Under the pieces are notes generated by a model that searched no databases, was not told the origin of the DNA, and saw only the letters and a program-made list of their open reading frames with translations. Of a DNA stretch of 64,000 nucleotides, positions 21,331 through 35,338 are shown in pieces; the stretch's first letter is position 1; each line of letters opens with the position of its first letter. This stretch comes from Trachelipus rathkii. Lineage: Eukaryota > Arthropoda > Malacostraca > Isopoda > Trachelipodidae. The stretch is from positions 1 through 64,000 of the forward strand of contig JABUQX010038999.1 of the NCBI GenBank assembly GCA_015478945.1, read 5' to 3'. The translations under genes were made by a program, and so were the position numbers.

Positions 21331-21958
21331 ACTTTCATACATTATTATTAGATATGAACTATATAATAGACAAGTTTTATAAAACAAATGTACAAATAAA
21401 AGTACAAATGTGATAGACTCTGAGCAGAGGCAAGAAATAAAGTGTTCCATATATGGAGGAATTAGCTGGGGTTTATGTGAGGGGGAATATAGTGTGGCTC
21501 CCTGGCTCAAGTGAGAATGAACCTTACATATGAACGTAATATGCCAATATATGATGATGGGTCTACTATACGGCGAGTCCCTATAGTGAAGTATACTCTA
21601 GGGTGAATTTTATTCTGGATTTAGCCGTACTGAATTATTATTTACTAAAATAGGTATATTATAATAGGGAGATACCAGGCTATTGGGTATCTATTTACTT
21701 TATATACGTACTTGCAGTCTATATTTCTATTCTATCAATAGCATTTATACCTGTTCCCAGTATGTAGCTTTCTAATTTACGTTATACACTTTTAATAATA
21801 CTATACACAGTCTTTGAAGGGATGAGAAGGTGGGTTATGATTAGTATATGATGATGTATATGATCAGATTAGATGATTCTATCGTTAGTAATTGTATAGA
21901 TGAATAGAATAATTAACGATGTATGATATGAATCGCTTCCCTTAGCTGAATGAATTGA
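21331..21958. other. No gene recognised
   Basis: AT-rich, no similarity noted. Confidence 0.4.
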
Positions 21959-21959
21959 A

Positions 21960-22216
21960 AGAAAGATTATATCATATTATATAATATATTATATCATATT
22001 ATATCATATATATATATATATGTTACAATATATATATTAATAATATTATTATATTTATAATATATCTATATATTAACATATATTATATAATTTATTATAT
22101 ATATATAATATATATATTTAATATTAATATATAATTAACTATATATATATATAATATAAATAATTTATATATTTATATACTATATAATTATATATCAATA
22201 TAATAATATTAATATA

Positions 22217-22255
<39 letters not shown>

Positions 22256-22268
22256 ATATATATATTAA
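21960..22268. repeat. (TA)n-rich tract
   Basis: Interrupted TA and TTA words. Confidence 0.85.
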
Positions 22269-23147
22269 TTTAAGCAATAGAAATTACTCCAGAAGTATAT
22301 ACCTCACATGCTTAGTACTTTAAAACTATAATAACTATCAAAGGAAATAAATAAAAATTTATTATGATTATTTAATACAGTAACAATTCAAATCGGATAT
22401 TGAACTATAAACTAATAGTGTCATTGAGTCACAAATGACGTAAATCGATATCTTACATACCTATTTATCAATTTACTTCTTATCACTCAGTTAAATATGA
22501 GAGCGTGGTTCTCAAAGAAATTGTGATTGTTTTATATTTCTTGTTATATCTATTTATTATCTTTTATTAATTTTTCCTTTTTAGGGGGTTTATCGAGAGA
22601 CTGTAACGTGAGAGGGACAGATATAGTGAGATAGACATAAGTTCCAACGTTAACTCTAGTCATCCCTACCCGGTAAGTTTATATATATATATAATTTATA
22701 CGGAACCCCCTTTATTCGTCTCCAATTACTCTTGTTGATTTTACCCGGGGGTACCTTTATTTATATAATAGAATAAATATCATACTCAAATTATATGGCA
22801 CCGTTATTGAGCCGCTTACTATTCTATTTCGGAGTAACTACTACGATTTACCTTCGTTATCTGCAAAAAATAGAGTTATAATATTTAATTAATTATAAGT
22901 TTTCCTAATATAACATATAATTTATTAACTAATTTAAATTATTTTAAAATAAATAAGATTTATTATATTATTATTTTATTATTATTTATTTATTTTTACA
23001 TGGTAATAAATGTCTATATTAATCTCAATTAATATAAATAATTGTATATTTATATGTTTTCGTGATATACTAGTTATATATTCAGTTTTTTATGATACAT
23101 GAGTATAAAGTGTCTCACTTTCTGGATATGAATGCTAGACTCTAATA
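22269..23147. other. AT-rich DNA, no gene recognised
   Basis: No long frame; no similarity seen. Confidence 0.45.
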
Positions 23148-23291
23148 TCATATATATATATACATAATATATATATATAATATTATATATAATATAATAT
23201 AATCTTATATATATATATAATATATTAATAATATATATATATTATATTATATTATATATATATTTATATATATATATATTAATATATATTA

Positions 23292-23327
<36 letters not shown>

Positions 23328-23450
23328 ATATATATATATTATTTATATATTAATATAATATTATATATATATATAATATTAATTATATACATATAACATA
23401 TATATAACACATATATATATCATATATAATATATATATATTAATGATTAG
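23148..23450. repeat. (TA)n-rich tract
   Basis: Interrupted alternating TA. Confidence 0.85.
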
Positions 23451-26400
23451 TCTCATTTGCTTCACCATTATATATAATTTTTTCCTTATATATACTTAGA
23501 ATGAGACGATAATCTACTATTATCTGTGTATACATTATATTTTGTAAAATGACTCTTATTTATTATACTTATAATTGCAGTCTTATAGTAAGGCTTATTA
23601 TACTATATATATATAATTTTTGCGAAATTATTTATTTTATATATAAATAATTCATACTCATGATATATATATATTTTGAAAGATCGTTGATATAGCGGTG
23701 TATGCCTACCAACTTCTATATAGACTCAAACGAAATATAAGTTAGAATAACTAATGTTAAATAGGAGTAAATAATTTTGTTTTATACTATTACATGAATA
23801 CAGAGATAAAATATTTCCTTAAGATACAAAACATTGAGAGCACACATCACATATAATTAATTTCTTCGAGTTTAAGAGATACAAATAAGCAGTATTTTAT
23901 TTTTAAGCGCGATTGGTGGGCGCTGTGGTTAAAGATTGGGAAAAGGATTAAACCCCTAATTCCCCTAAATTAGGGAACAGTTTAACAACAGAACAATTAT
24001 CAAATATTTAAGATGATATTTACATTTACTATTTCAACTGAATCAGATTTGTTTGATGAAAATATCTTTTAGCTGTGACAAATTGATTTTTATCTTACAA
24101 CCAATGTTTCTTCAATTGTTTTGGTTATTTTTGAGTGTTATTTATTTTTTTTATGATGGATCTATACACAATTAACATAATAATTAAGAGAACATTTACC
24201 TCTTAAATGGATTGAGGTGTTCTGAATAAATCTATATTGTATTTATGTGCATAGAATTATGTTGACTCGGTAAAATTAATATAAATATTAAAAAAAAATA
24301 AAGCATCACTATAAATTTAAAAGTAAAAATAGTACGATTGGTCCAATTAAAACTGTGATAGACATATATGGAAAATGTAAATTTATTTACTTAGTCAAGT
24401 CCATTATCAAACTACAAGCTAGATCAGAGATTTCATGAGGACAACCAAGGATCAATACAATTATAATTATAAATCAAATAAAAATAACATAAAGTCAGAA
24501 AAAAACTGGCAGATGGAATTGAATATAATCATTCCCCGCTAAGTTATACTTTCTTCGCTTTCCGCCAATGATCCAGGATTAAACTCTCGTAGCCAGAAAG
24601 ACTTTGCTGCTACAGTTACAAATAATTGCAAGGTTACCACATCTCATTCTTACAGATATTTATTGGGTCTTATTTTTTTTTTTATAGTCTTTTGGTCAAG
24701 TGAGAGCTTCTTATTTCTCACTTAGTTATCGTTTCACACAATATGAATTGGATGATTTTGCGCTATGAAAGAACCGGTCATTTAGTCCTCTTCATAGCCT
24801 TATACTTGTGTTACTATGAGAGTTAAAATCTTAATATGTCGCATTGGACCAGCTTACATCACTCACAACAATGACAGAATCTTTCTCTAAGCTTTTAATA
24901 TACACTCATGACTAAAAACAATAAATTACAAGAGTAATTTTTTTGGAGTTTGTAGTATTAGTACATAGTACTGTTCACATTTAGGTTAGAGTTTTGAATA
25001 TAATTGGGAAGTTTATGGAATAGAGTGAGGAGTAATTACACATAGCCAAATTTTTAATAGAAAAAATCAAGAAATTTTACTAGATGCACTTCTGTCTTTA
25101 TTGTTTTAATTTCAATGATCATATCTATATCAATTATCGGTTTTTATTTTTAATCCGGTTTTTATTTTAGTTACAATGATTCTCATCGTCTTTCAATATT
25201 GCCAGCAAGAAATTGGAGCATGCTAACAATAAACTTACATATCGAATGGAATGCGATTAGATATCTAAAGAGTGAGATGTATATGTGGCTAAATCCCCAC
25301 TTTTCTAACCGTGTTTTCGAAACTTCTTGACCTTTGACAATACGAGTCACCTATCCTTCCTCGCGGGCGAAGTCGTGATTTGAGTGAACGTTTTTACTTG
25401 GTGAGAGTCGGTAGCCTAGAGGGTGGTAAAATATATGCACAGTTAGTCAATAGAAAGATCATATTAGATTTTATTAAAATTTATTAATATATATGTGAAA
25501 ATGAAACATTTAGCTATATTTTAAAATAAAAAACGATTCTAAGCTTTAAAATATTGAGACATGATCGATGCTTGGATATGAATTATAAGATTATTAATGC
25601 TATTAATTGTTGTAATAGTAATAATTCATTTAAATTGAAATTTAAATGAAATTAGTTGCAGTAGTCTTAAATTTAAGAGGTTTTTAAACATATTGCTTTC
25701 AGATCTAATAGTCAACTGGACGGAAGTAAGCGTGCATAATAGGCCATACGCTCATCGCAGGCGAACTATCTATCTCTCAAAACTTTAATTTTTTTACGAG
25801 TCACTATTTTAGCTTCTTATAATTTTTCGCTGAAACTAATGATTTGACATTTATCGGTAATTTACAATCAATGAACATACTATACGTATTATAACTTGAG
25901 ACTATATATACTTATTATATTATATGAGTAAATTAAACTAAATTTACTAAGGTAAAAAAAAAATTATTTATTTAGCCAATATCGTGAACTGTTTGATTTA
26001 AAATTAAATATATTTAAAAAATTATTATATTTATAATAATATAAAATTAATAATAAGCATTTTAAATAATTATTTTAAAAATATATAATATATATATTGT
26101 TCTATATAATTGAATATCAATAAAATATTTAATTTAATATAACAGTTAGACTGCTTTAGAGAACAAATCTGAGGCTCTTTCTTTACTATTAAAAATGCAT
26201 CACAAAGCCGTCTTAGCAATTGTTAATGGCAATTCTACAATTTTGGTACTGATATATATCTTTTTAAATTGTTAATAGGAGCATTTCTATTATTCGCATA
26301 CAAGTCGAACTATTTACGAACACTATGACATGCGCAGTTTAAAATTAGAAATATTTATGAAAATAGTTATATATATAAATGCCCTTATGAATGATTTATC

Positions 26401-29400
26401 ATGCTAAAAACTATTGTAATACAATTATAGCTGATATTTAGATTTATAAAGGAGAGTATAATACAGACTAATTGCATCCGATATCATTGTAAAGTAAAAA
26501 TAATAAAACCTAGCCTCCTATATAAATTGAGCCGAATGCGATATCTATGAGAATGAAAAAAGTTTAACATAGACAATTGGAAAGAGTATATGGCAAAAAG
26601 AGAAAGAACACAAGCGAACATGAGAAATGCTTTCATAGTGAGAGACTTTGTTCACCTTATACAGTATTAGGCCAATGAAAGTCTTCCGAATTTTCATATT
26701 CGTGTGAATTTATCGCAGAGTATTGATCGATGAATCTTACCTAGGTTGGAGATACAGTGTTAACTTTACCTGGAGACAGATGGGAATATTATGGAATAAT
26801 CTTATATCGCGAACAGTCATTGATGCATATTTAGAAAAAAACATTGAATCAGAGATACTCCCTCAGGAACACATAGTAAAACTATTATTAATGATCCAAT
26901 AGCAATTAAAGTATATAATAAGATACCAGTATAGGGCATTAATGATATAACAAAATCCCTCTCGTAATACTTACAAGGATATTATAATCGAAGAATTTAT
27001 ATAACCTCAAAAGGATCCTTATAATTACTAATATTTATTTATTATATACAGACATCTAATTAAATAACTTATATAATAGAGTAATAGCTAGCTTATTATT
27101 AATACGAAGGGTCGTAAGTTGTACATATTATCTCTATCACTTAAAGATATCTCTTATCTGCATAAAAGCAGTAATATGTATAGTGAACATATTCAAAATA
27201 GAAATGATAATGAGATAAGGATCGCGAGTGGTATGGGGCAAAAAGATGAGTGGTTACTAATAAGCACACTTTTTAGATGAGAGTGAATATCAAATCAGTA
27301 GTTGATCTATTTGGTTAAAAATATAGAAAAATGAAACATTTAATTTTATTTACATAAATTACTTTTTTTATTACACTTTAGATATCGATGTAATAATATA
27401 TTTTGATTTCATATTATAATGATATTCACCCATACGATCAATCCTATAGGAAAATAGCTGTAAATTCATATTTTTTAGTCTATGTGCTCCTAAAGTCTTT
27501 GTAAATATATAAAAACACACGTATTATAAATTCTTGAGAGATTATACGCAAAAATATAATATAAAATAATTAAATTACTTATATTATGTTATAATCTGTA
27601 TTCTATGATGTATCATTATATATTAATAATATATTACCATGTTCTTCTTAAATAAATAGGTAGAATGTATTAATATCGTTAACTTGAATAATAGAGGGAA
27701 GTACAAAAAGCGAAAACGTTGATAATTTATATAGTTTAGTGATGTAATAATTGTACATATGTTATATTATATTAATCAAATTCAACCAGTAACGTCTAAG
27801 GTCAGAGCATATTAGGGTTTCTGCAATAGACACGAAAATTAACATTACTATATTTCCTCCGCAACACCACCTGGAGTAATTGAGTAGTAAAATATATATA
27901 CTGGGTCAGATGTAATTATAATTTTTGAGTAACAAACGTAATAAAATATACTGACATACACTCACATAGTAAATAACAGATTTCAAATATATAGGTGGAA
28001 GTTAAATATACTAAATTGATCAATATTCTCTCACACCAGAGTGCACTTACCATAGAGGTACAAAATGTGTAAGAATGAGTCTGAAAATAATTAGTTAAAA
28101 ATTCTATTCACATTTAAATATTTGATCTCAATAATACTTCTCTGTCAAAAATCTCTCTACACTCGACTTATTATAAATAAATAGAACTATATAAGAAACA
28201 TTGAGCTGCTATAACGACTCTTTTATGTGTTTAGATCATCAAAAGATGAAGGTTTGAATACACTATAATAATCAATAATTTAATTAGTATATTATACATA
28301 ATCACAAGTAAATAAAAGATATAATGTATGAAACTAATTATTTTATCATAATATTTCCAACTAAACACGTCATTTTAGGGATTGACTGAATGGACAATAT
28401 TAATGCTAAGTGAGAAAATGGAAATAAAATTAATATTAATAATAAAACTAAAATATGAATTATTAATACATTTCTTAACTACTTAATCAATTTTCATCTT
28501 GAATTTCTAAAATATAGAGTGGGCATATGAACATAAACATAGAATTTGTTATATTTTCTTTTAAAATGCCAAATCTATAAAACCAGCCTGCATTCAATGT
28601 CATTTGGTTTCTATTTCCGAAAGAAAACTCTCTTCACAAATTATCATTGAGGAAAAACCATAATATATTCAGGTTTTACCTATTTTAATGACCCTCAACT
28701 TCAGGAAAACAGGTAATCAATAATTCATTAAACTTCAGTAAACTAATTTATATCACAATAGATTTTACATTCTTACTTCATCAATTATATTAATTTAAAT
28801 ATAATTTAAATATCTTTACTTTATTCTGAACATGATAATTTGTTTTACGTTCTATAAATATTGTTTTATATCTTAACATTAACATTCCAAGTCCGTTACA
28901 ATTTAATAATAATTTTTAAATGACAATTTTAAAATATATATTTTACAGAGAAATTCCATATAAAAATAGTTCATCACCAAAATCTTCCTTCTACAAACAT
29001 AATGGCATTAGTTTCCAAGCGAAGATCCTTACTGCATAGAGAAAGAGTTCTTTGCTTACATGTTAGACGCCATAGATTGTCTCGACAGCATGTAATGTGT
29101 TAAGATAAGATTAATTTTACACTTATACCATAGCTTATCATTTATTCTATAAGTATTGCACCTTGCCACATAATGATCTTTATTTAAGAACATAACGTAT
29201 ACAAAATGAATAGATTTTTATATCTTCGTAGTGTTGGTATGCTCAGACAATTTCGCTTATCATACAATTATTTCATTTACGTATAAGATGATGATGCTCT
29301 TATACTATTATATATAATTAATTCTTATCGATTGGTAAGGGAATATATTTAATTATATGCAAAATTCCAAATAACCCATAAATAAAATATTAAAATCCCT

Positions 29401-29850
29401 AATGAAATCAGTCATCGAAATGTAATCTGCTTTACAAAATAATCTTTTAAAGAACTTTAAAGATATTTTCACTACCGCAGCTTTAGGAAGATATATCAGG
29501 TAGAAAAATATTTATCATTATTAATAGTATTATTATCATTTTAATATTATCTTTTTAGTAAAATATACATAAAACTTACTAAGATGCCACCTTGGATCTA
29601 AACTTCAATCATTATAAATGAAGAGCCTAACATATGTTCACACATATCCTCAAACTTAAAGATTCGAGACTTATTAGAATATTATTGTTGTCTGTGTAAA
29701 TCTTTCTAGGAGGTATTTTATTATGGTACTTTTATAATATCGCACAAATATCACTACAGAGAGTTGATATACTACAGCCAAGAAATATTAGGAAAAAAAG
29801 CGTTTCCTCAGAGACTATAAGAACTGACTTGGCATATAGCTCTATTTCTC
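23451..29850. other. 6.4 kb AT-rich DNA, no gene recognised
   Basis: No frame above about 60 codons and no motif I can name. One short Arg-rich plus-strand reading (29002-29103, containing MALVSKRRSLLHRERV) is open for about 34 codons. It is too short to call. Confidence 0.4.
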
Positions 29851-29853
29851 ACT

Positions 29854-30231
29854 TTAGAGTATATGGTACTTCAAATTTGCCTGCGAGAAATGCGGAATTA
29901 ATATTTCATTTACAATAGTTGAGTAATAACTCAGATCTTCATGCACCTTGTACAACAAGATTATTAAAATATAGCATTTAAGATTGCGAGGTAACAACTT
30001 TATACTAACTACATGAAACGTGTTACTCGCATAGTCTACTGGCATCTTTTCAGATAATTCTGAATCTAATACTATTTTTTTTGGAATGTTGTACATGGTT
30101 GTAAGAAATACATTTTTGTCTATATCCGGCAATTTGGACATCTCTGAAAAACATAGGCTGATGTTGGGTCTACAAAAAGGAGTAAATTCTAAACAGTCTC
30201 TTGATTGAAAACGAATAGCGAGTTAGTAATA
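29854..30231 (-). CDS. Hypothetical open frame, about 120 codons
   Basis: Minus-strand frame open from a TAA near 30233 to the stop at 29854, with an internal ATG at 30141 (95 codons from there). Composition is mixed (Lys, Asp, Ser, Pro, Leu) and not simple repeat, which is unusual in a region this AT-rich. Just upstream on minus is TACTAAC followed by a T-rich stretch and CAATCAAG (about 30230-30206), resembling an intron branch point and a weak acceptor, so it may be an internal exon. A hydrophobic run LKCYILIILLY lies near residue 55 of the ATG form. It is on the same strand as the large acidic frame 2 kb upstream and could belong to the same transcript, but nothing proves that. No family recognised. 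Confidence 0.25.
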
Positions 30232-30239
30232 AACAATAT

Positions 30240-32220
30240 AAGTTATTAAAAAGAACTTAGTATTGAGCTTAACTGACGATGTCACGCTGACCATTTGAAA
30301 AAGCCTTATCATTGAGAGATTATTGAACGAGATATTTAGTCAAAACTACCTGAAATGTAATAAAAATATTAGGTGTAGAACATTTATATCCGTAAATCAT
30401 AATATAATTACAATTATACCAACGTTCGATCTGAGAGGCACGTCCTAAATATCTGCTCTTTTAATAATTTGTGAATATAAGTTACCAATCTTTAGCATAA
30501 CTTCGAGAAACATAGCCTTCTTAAATTTATTACCAACTGTCTGTGTAAGAGCACAAATTAATTCCATTATAGTCTGTAATTTTTTTCTTTCTAAAAATAG
30601 AATTCTTTCTTTTTACACTCCACCTATACATGACAATTCCCTACTTGGGATCGCAGTTATGCAATATTGTAAGCTTCAAGCTAGAAATTTATTACCGCTA
30701 TTTTGATTCAGCCATTACGAAGAATTACTACGTGAACACATACTACATTATATTAATGAAACGTCCTGTTTTCATCCCTAAGATAATCGTTTATGCCTAA
30801 TATGGAGACATCATTCATCAATAGTTCTTTATCACTTCAATTCATATCTTAGAAATTGCCATAAGTCTAAAGTTATCTGCTAATATTCACCTTATCTGTG
30901 CATGCGAGGCATATATAGACAACTATTTTAAAATCGTTAAAAGTTGAAGTGCAAAAGAATACATTTCATTCAGAGCCGAGATGCTGAGTAATTCTTTGTA
31001 ACTAAGAATGTCTTTTATGTCGTTCTTAGAAAGAGCAGATATCATGTATATATAAATAATATAGGAGAGAGACACAACAGTATTTAAATTCATGCTAAGT
31101 TAATTAACATAGATTATTAACTACCAACAAAAAAATTAAGATGTTAACCCTATACAGATTAAATTCGTATCTTCCTCAAAAACTATTCGTGATGTTAGAA
31201 ACAAAACTCAAATCTATTTGACAATCTTACTAGCTCAAGAGACTGGAGTAAAGACGTTCGAGTTTAATGAGTTATACGTGTGGCAAAGATAACCGTTCAT
31301 TCACTTGTCAGCACGAGAGTTATTCCATTCATTCTTATGTGCTAGTAATAGTTGATGCTTATGAAACTAGTTAAGATTGAAGGTTCTCCTAATATGTAGT
31401 GAAAGATATGACAGTTAATTATCTGGTTTGGAATATGCCTAAACACAACGTCACAAGGGTCTATTGAAACAAGTTTGCATTCAACTAGCAGTTTCGTACC
31501 TTTTTCCCACAACAGGGAGTTGACATGAGGATTTGGTAAAGACAGCCGAATTTAGGAATTATTAATAAGAGAGTCATAGCGAGCTGCTTATATCATAGGT
31601 TATAATTTGACATAAGCGTTCATGAAATCACATAAGGAGGATACCACAAATACCCAAACTCTATTTTCATAATTTAGAAGGCTGCCGTACCCTTGGTTTC
31701 CAGTTGTCCGGCTGACTATTGCTTATTGGTTAGTAATTATATCTATTAGTTTAATTATATAATATAATATATAAGAACTAATTTTTTATTGAGATATATA
31801 AATTAGGTGCTAATTGAATGGAAGGAGCAGATTGAGCATATTTTAATATATTTATAATTAATTATATATGGAGTGTTTCATACTACTGAAAATCATATTA
31901 TAGTTGGTAGCGATCACAGAGAAAATATTTACCCATCACGTTAATCAATAACATATATATATTCGAAAGCGTACAACATTATTCAAAGTACCATTAAAAT
32001 ATATATTGTAAAAGCTAACATTGTTGTGGTAAATACAATTCCCTCGTAGAACATTACGAGCCTCAAATAAAGGTATAACACTTTGATTTATCGACATATC
32101 TCACTGGTATACTTGTTGGTTCAGACTTGTAATATCTCTCGATATTATTGTATAATAATATATTTTGCTCATTCTAATGTCTTTTATGTATACTACATCT
32201 TGTGAGTTTGTTTAATCAAT
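30240..32220. other. AT-rich DNA, no gene recognised
   Basis: Would be intron or 3' flank if the frames on either side belong to one gene. No polyadenylation signal close to the stop at 32225 was identified. Confidence 0.4.
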
Positions 32221-32224
32221 TATT

Positions 32225-35200
32225 TTAATCTACCTTGCTATTATATAAAGATGTTTTTTCATATTTACAATTTGGATTTGTCGTTTCTTCATCAATTTGA
32301 TTTATATTTGTATTTTTCAGCTCAAGTGGTTGAAATTTATTTTCATTTATTATTTGAATTAGGATTTCAATAAAATACAAGGATACTGAAGTGTTCGGTG
32401 AACCAGCTTCTTTATAGTCTTCATTATTAAAATTATTAACTGAAAGTAGCTTTTTAAGAGTAAGACCATTACCAACTTTTTCACCTTTTCCTCCTGTCTC
32501 AACATTACAATCATCCACTTCTCTAATCATCTCCTTTCCATCGTTACCCTTGTTCCTTACTTGCACTTCATATTTCTCTCCCTCTCCTATATCACTGCCA
32601 GAAGCATCCTTATCTTTGTGTTTCTCACTACTAGTTATATTCTTTCTCCTATACGCTCCTGTAGTAGCATCACAATTCCGTATATTACAATGAAGGAGAG
32701 TGCTATTTGGAATACTTGTTCGGTCTGTAGCATTACACGAAACACTCTTAAAAGAATTATTTAGGTGTTTGATATTTAAGGCTGCATCATTGGAAGGTAT
32801 ATTCTGGATTATATTTCTAATTTCTTGCTCAGTAAAATAGTCGTTAACACCAACATCTTTTCGTTGGAAATCATAAACATCACTTGCGATAACTTTCTTC
32901 GCATCAATACCATTGAGATCATTACTTTTTATCTCATTTTCACTTTCACCATCATTGTCATCTGCTTTTCCATTATTTCCCTCATTATCAGAAGCAATAT
33001 AATCGGCTGCACTCATTTTCCATCTACCCTCATTGTTACCATCGTTTCCTTTCTCCACTTTACCAACGTCACAGTTTCCTCCCTCCTCTTCACAAGTCTC
33101 ACTCTTATTCCATACTTCTACTTCACCATTAACAGCCTCATCTTGGTTTCTTCTCTTTATATTACCAGCGGAACCTTCGTTCTCTTCCTCTCCATTACCA
33201 GCGTCACTTTTGTTTCCTCCCTCTCCTTCACCATCACCAGCATCACCTTCGTTCCCTCCCTCTCCATCAGTATTTCCAGCGTTACCTTCTTTCTCTCCCT
33301 TTCCTTCACTATTACCAGAGTTGCCATCATTTCCTCCTCCCTCTTTACCGTCATCATCTTTCTCTTCCTTCTTCCTACTTTTATTAGCAGCGTCATCTTC
33401 GTTTTCTTCCTCACTATCGCTGCCACTTTCATTAGCTTGCTCATAAATAACAATATCATCACCTTCAAACAATTTCCTCTTCACTGGAATATGGTCAATA
33501 AGAATTAAGGGAATACTTACTGGAATACTCAGTCGACGAGAAGAGGTCCACGTAATAACATTATTTAAACGTTGGGTATCATATGCTGCCTTAGAAGAAT
33601 ATATATTCTGAACTTTCCTCCTTTTATTATTTCGGTTTTCACGATCTTCTAAATTATTTTCATTTTGATATTTCTCTTTATTTTTTTTTCCTTCGATTGC
33701 ATCACCAGCATTACCTTCATCCTTTTCCTCTTCATATCTATTTCCTTCCAATTGACCCTCACTTCTATTGTCACCAACATTCCTTTCCTCTAACTCATTG
33801 CCTGCAGCGACATCGTCACTTGCCTTGACTATTAGCTCACTATCGACATCTCTATCGCTTCCATTCTCCTTTCCAAAATTATTATCAGCAGCAAATTCGT
33901 TTCCTCCTTCCCTTTCATTGTCTGCGTTACTTTCATTTTTTTCCTCCGATTCATTATAAGCGTCATCTTCATTTCCTCCCTTTTCAACATCATTACCAGC
34001 ATCGACCACGTTTCCTCCCTTCCCTTTATCGCCATTAATAGCGTCATCGTTGATCTCACTTTCCCATTTATCAAGGTTACTTGCTTTGTCTCTCTTCTTT
34101 TTACTATTGCAACATTTACTTCGTCTTTTCCCATCAACAGCGTCATAATTCTCTCCTTCATTATTAGAAATATCGTCATGATCATTTGCTTCCTCGTCCT
34201 GCTCACTCCCAGTTTCACCCGAATTCTTTTCATTCCCATCAACGACATTTTCATCCGGTATATTGAAATTTGGTATGTTATCAATAACAAGCGATGGAAT
34301 ATTTACAAGTTTACTCAGTCGTTCCAAAGCAAGCGACTTATCGGTAACACTATTATTACTGGAATAATTTAAATTTTGGATATCAAACACTCCATCTAGA
34401 GTAGCTATATTTCTGTTTTCATTTCCATGTTGATTAATATTGATAGTTTCTTCATTTTCAAGGTTAATGTTATCTTCTTTCCGTTCGACAATATAATCAT
34501 CACTTTTAGATTCATTTTCTACCTCACTAAAATAGCCATCTTCCTTCCGCTCATCATTGCTGTCCCTGTTCTCGTGTATTTTTCCAGCTGTGCCATTATT
34601 GTTTCCTTTCTCATACTTCTCAACAGCTACATCGCGTCCTTTATCCTCTTCACCATCGTCTGGATATCCTCCATCACCCTCCTCACCACTATCAGCATAA
34701 ATTCCTTCACATTCGCTACCGGTTGCATTCCCTTTCTCACTATCCTTCCCCTCATTTCCATCTTCTTCACCACCATCTTCATTACCTCTCTCATTCCTCT
34801 CAACTCCATTTTCTCTCCCATTTTTATTACTTTCCTCATCCTTCTCCTCACTATCTTCATTACCTCCCTCATCCTCTTCACAATCATCTTCATTACCGCT
34901 TTCATCCTCCTCACCACCATCTCCATTACCTCTCTCATTCCCCTCACCTACATCTTCATTACCTCCCTCATCCCCCTCACCACAATCTTCATTACCTCCT
35001 CCTTCACTTTCACGATCTGAATTACCACCTTTATCCCTCTCACATCCCTTTTTATTACCTCCCTCATCTACATCACCATCTTCCTTATCCCTCTCACCAC
35101 TATCTTCATTTTCTCCCTCATTCCAAACGTGTTCATCACCTCTCTCCTCCCTTTCACAAATATCTTCATTTCCTCCATCCTCCTCCTCACAAACAGCTCC

Positions 35201-35338
35201 TTTAATTCCCTTATCATCATCACTAACACAACTACATCCTCCATTCCTTTCCCCATCCATGCCACAAGCAGAAGCATCAATATTCCTATTTGTATCATGC
35301 TCAATAAGATGCAAAGATATACTATCTAAAATTCTCAT
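32225..35338 (-). CDS. Large acidic modular protein, 1037 residues, family unknown
   Basis: Uninterrupted minus-strand frame from ATG at 35338 to TAA at 32225. Long Gly/Asn/Glu/Asp-rich spacers (about 25-310, 365-570, 630-815, 900-955) separate five short hydrophobic modules: residues 1-17 (SISLHLIEHD), 316-360 (NIPSLVIDNIP), 574-620 (VSIPLILIDHIP), 853-895 (SIPNSTLLHCNIRN) and 957-995 (TSVSLYFIEILIQ). Modules 2-4 also share an upstream (I/V)QNL-YSS-type stretch, so they look like diverged copies. Spacers contain 11-residue repeats (NEDCGEGDEGG type, residues 95-181) and a second set at 685-760. Basic clusters KRRSKCCNSKKKRDK (404-418) and NKRRKVQN (571-578) resemble nuclear localisation signals. 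No signal peptide or membrane helix at the N-terminus. The frame continues open for 22 codons upstream of the ATG, so the true start may lie in another exon. Function unknown; an acidic nuclear or scaffold protein is one guess. Confidence 0.6.
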   Translation of the reverse strand: MRILDSISLHLIEHDTNRNIDASACGMDGERNGGCSCVSDDDKGIKGAVCEEEDGGNEDICEREERGDEHVWNEGENEDSGERDKEDGDVDEGGNKKGCERDKGGNSDRESEGGGNEDCGEGDEGGNEDVGEGNERGNGDGGEEDESGNEDDCEEDEGGNEDSEEKDEESNKNGRENGVERNERGNEDGGEEDGNEGKDSEKGNATGSECEGIYADSGEEGDGGYPDDGEEDKGRDVAVEKYEKGNNNGTAGKIHENRDSNDERKEDGYFSEVENESKSDDYIVERKEDNINLENEETININQHGNENRNIATLDGVFDIQNLNYSSNNSVTDKSLALERLSKLVNIPSLVIDNIPNFNIPDENVVDGNEKNSGETGSEQDEEANDHDDISNNEGENYDAVDGKRRSKCCNSKKKRDKASNLDKWESEINDDAINGDKGKGGNVVDAGNDVEKGGNEDDAYNESEEKNESNADNEREGGNEFAADNNFGKENGSDRDVDSELIVKASDDVAAGNELEERNVGDNRSEGQLEGNRYEEEKDEGNAGDAIEGKKNKEKYQNENNLEDRENRNNKRRKVQNIYSSKAAYDTQRLNNVITWTSSRRLSIPVSIPLILIDHIPVKRKLFEGDDIVIYEQANESGSDSEEENEDDAANKSRKKEEKDDDGKEGGGNDGNSGNSEGKGEKEGNAGNTDGEGGNEGDAGDGEGEGGNKSDAGNGEEENEGSAGNIKRRNQDEAVNGEVEVWNKSETCEEEGGNCDVGKVEKGNDGNNEGRWKMSAADYIASDNEGNNGKADDNDGESENEIKSNDLNGIDAKKVIASDVYDFQRKDVGVNDYFTEQEIRNIIQNIPSNDAALNIKHLNNSFKSVSCNATDRTSIPNSTLLHCNIRNCDATTGAYRRKNITSSEKHKDKDASGSDIGEGEKYEVQVRNKGNDGKEMIREVDDCNVETGGKGEKVGNGLTLKKLLSVNNFNNEDYKEAGSPNTSVSLYFIEILIQIINENKFQPLELKNTNINQIDEETTNPNCKYEKTSLYNSKVD

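Noticed and set aside
33033..33508. Plus-strand Ser/Phe/Ile-rich frames opposite the large acidic gene
   Set aside because: They are antisense shadows of the acidic codons.
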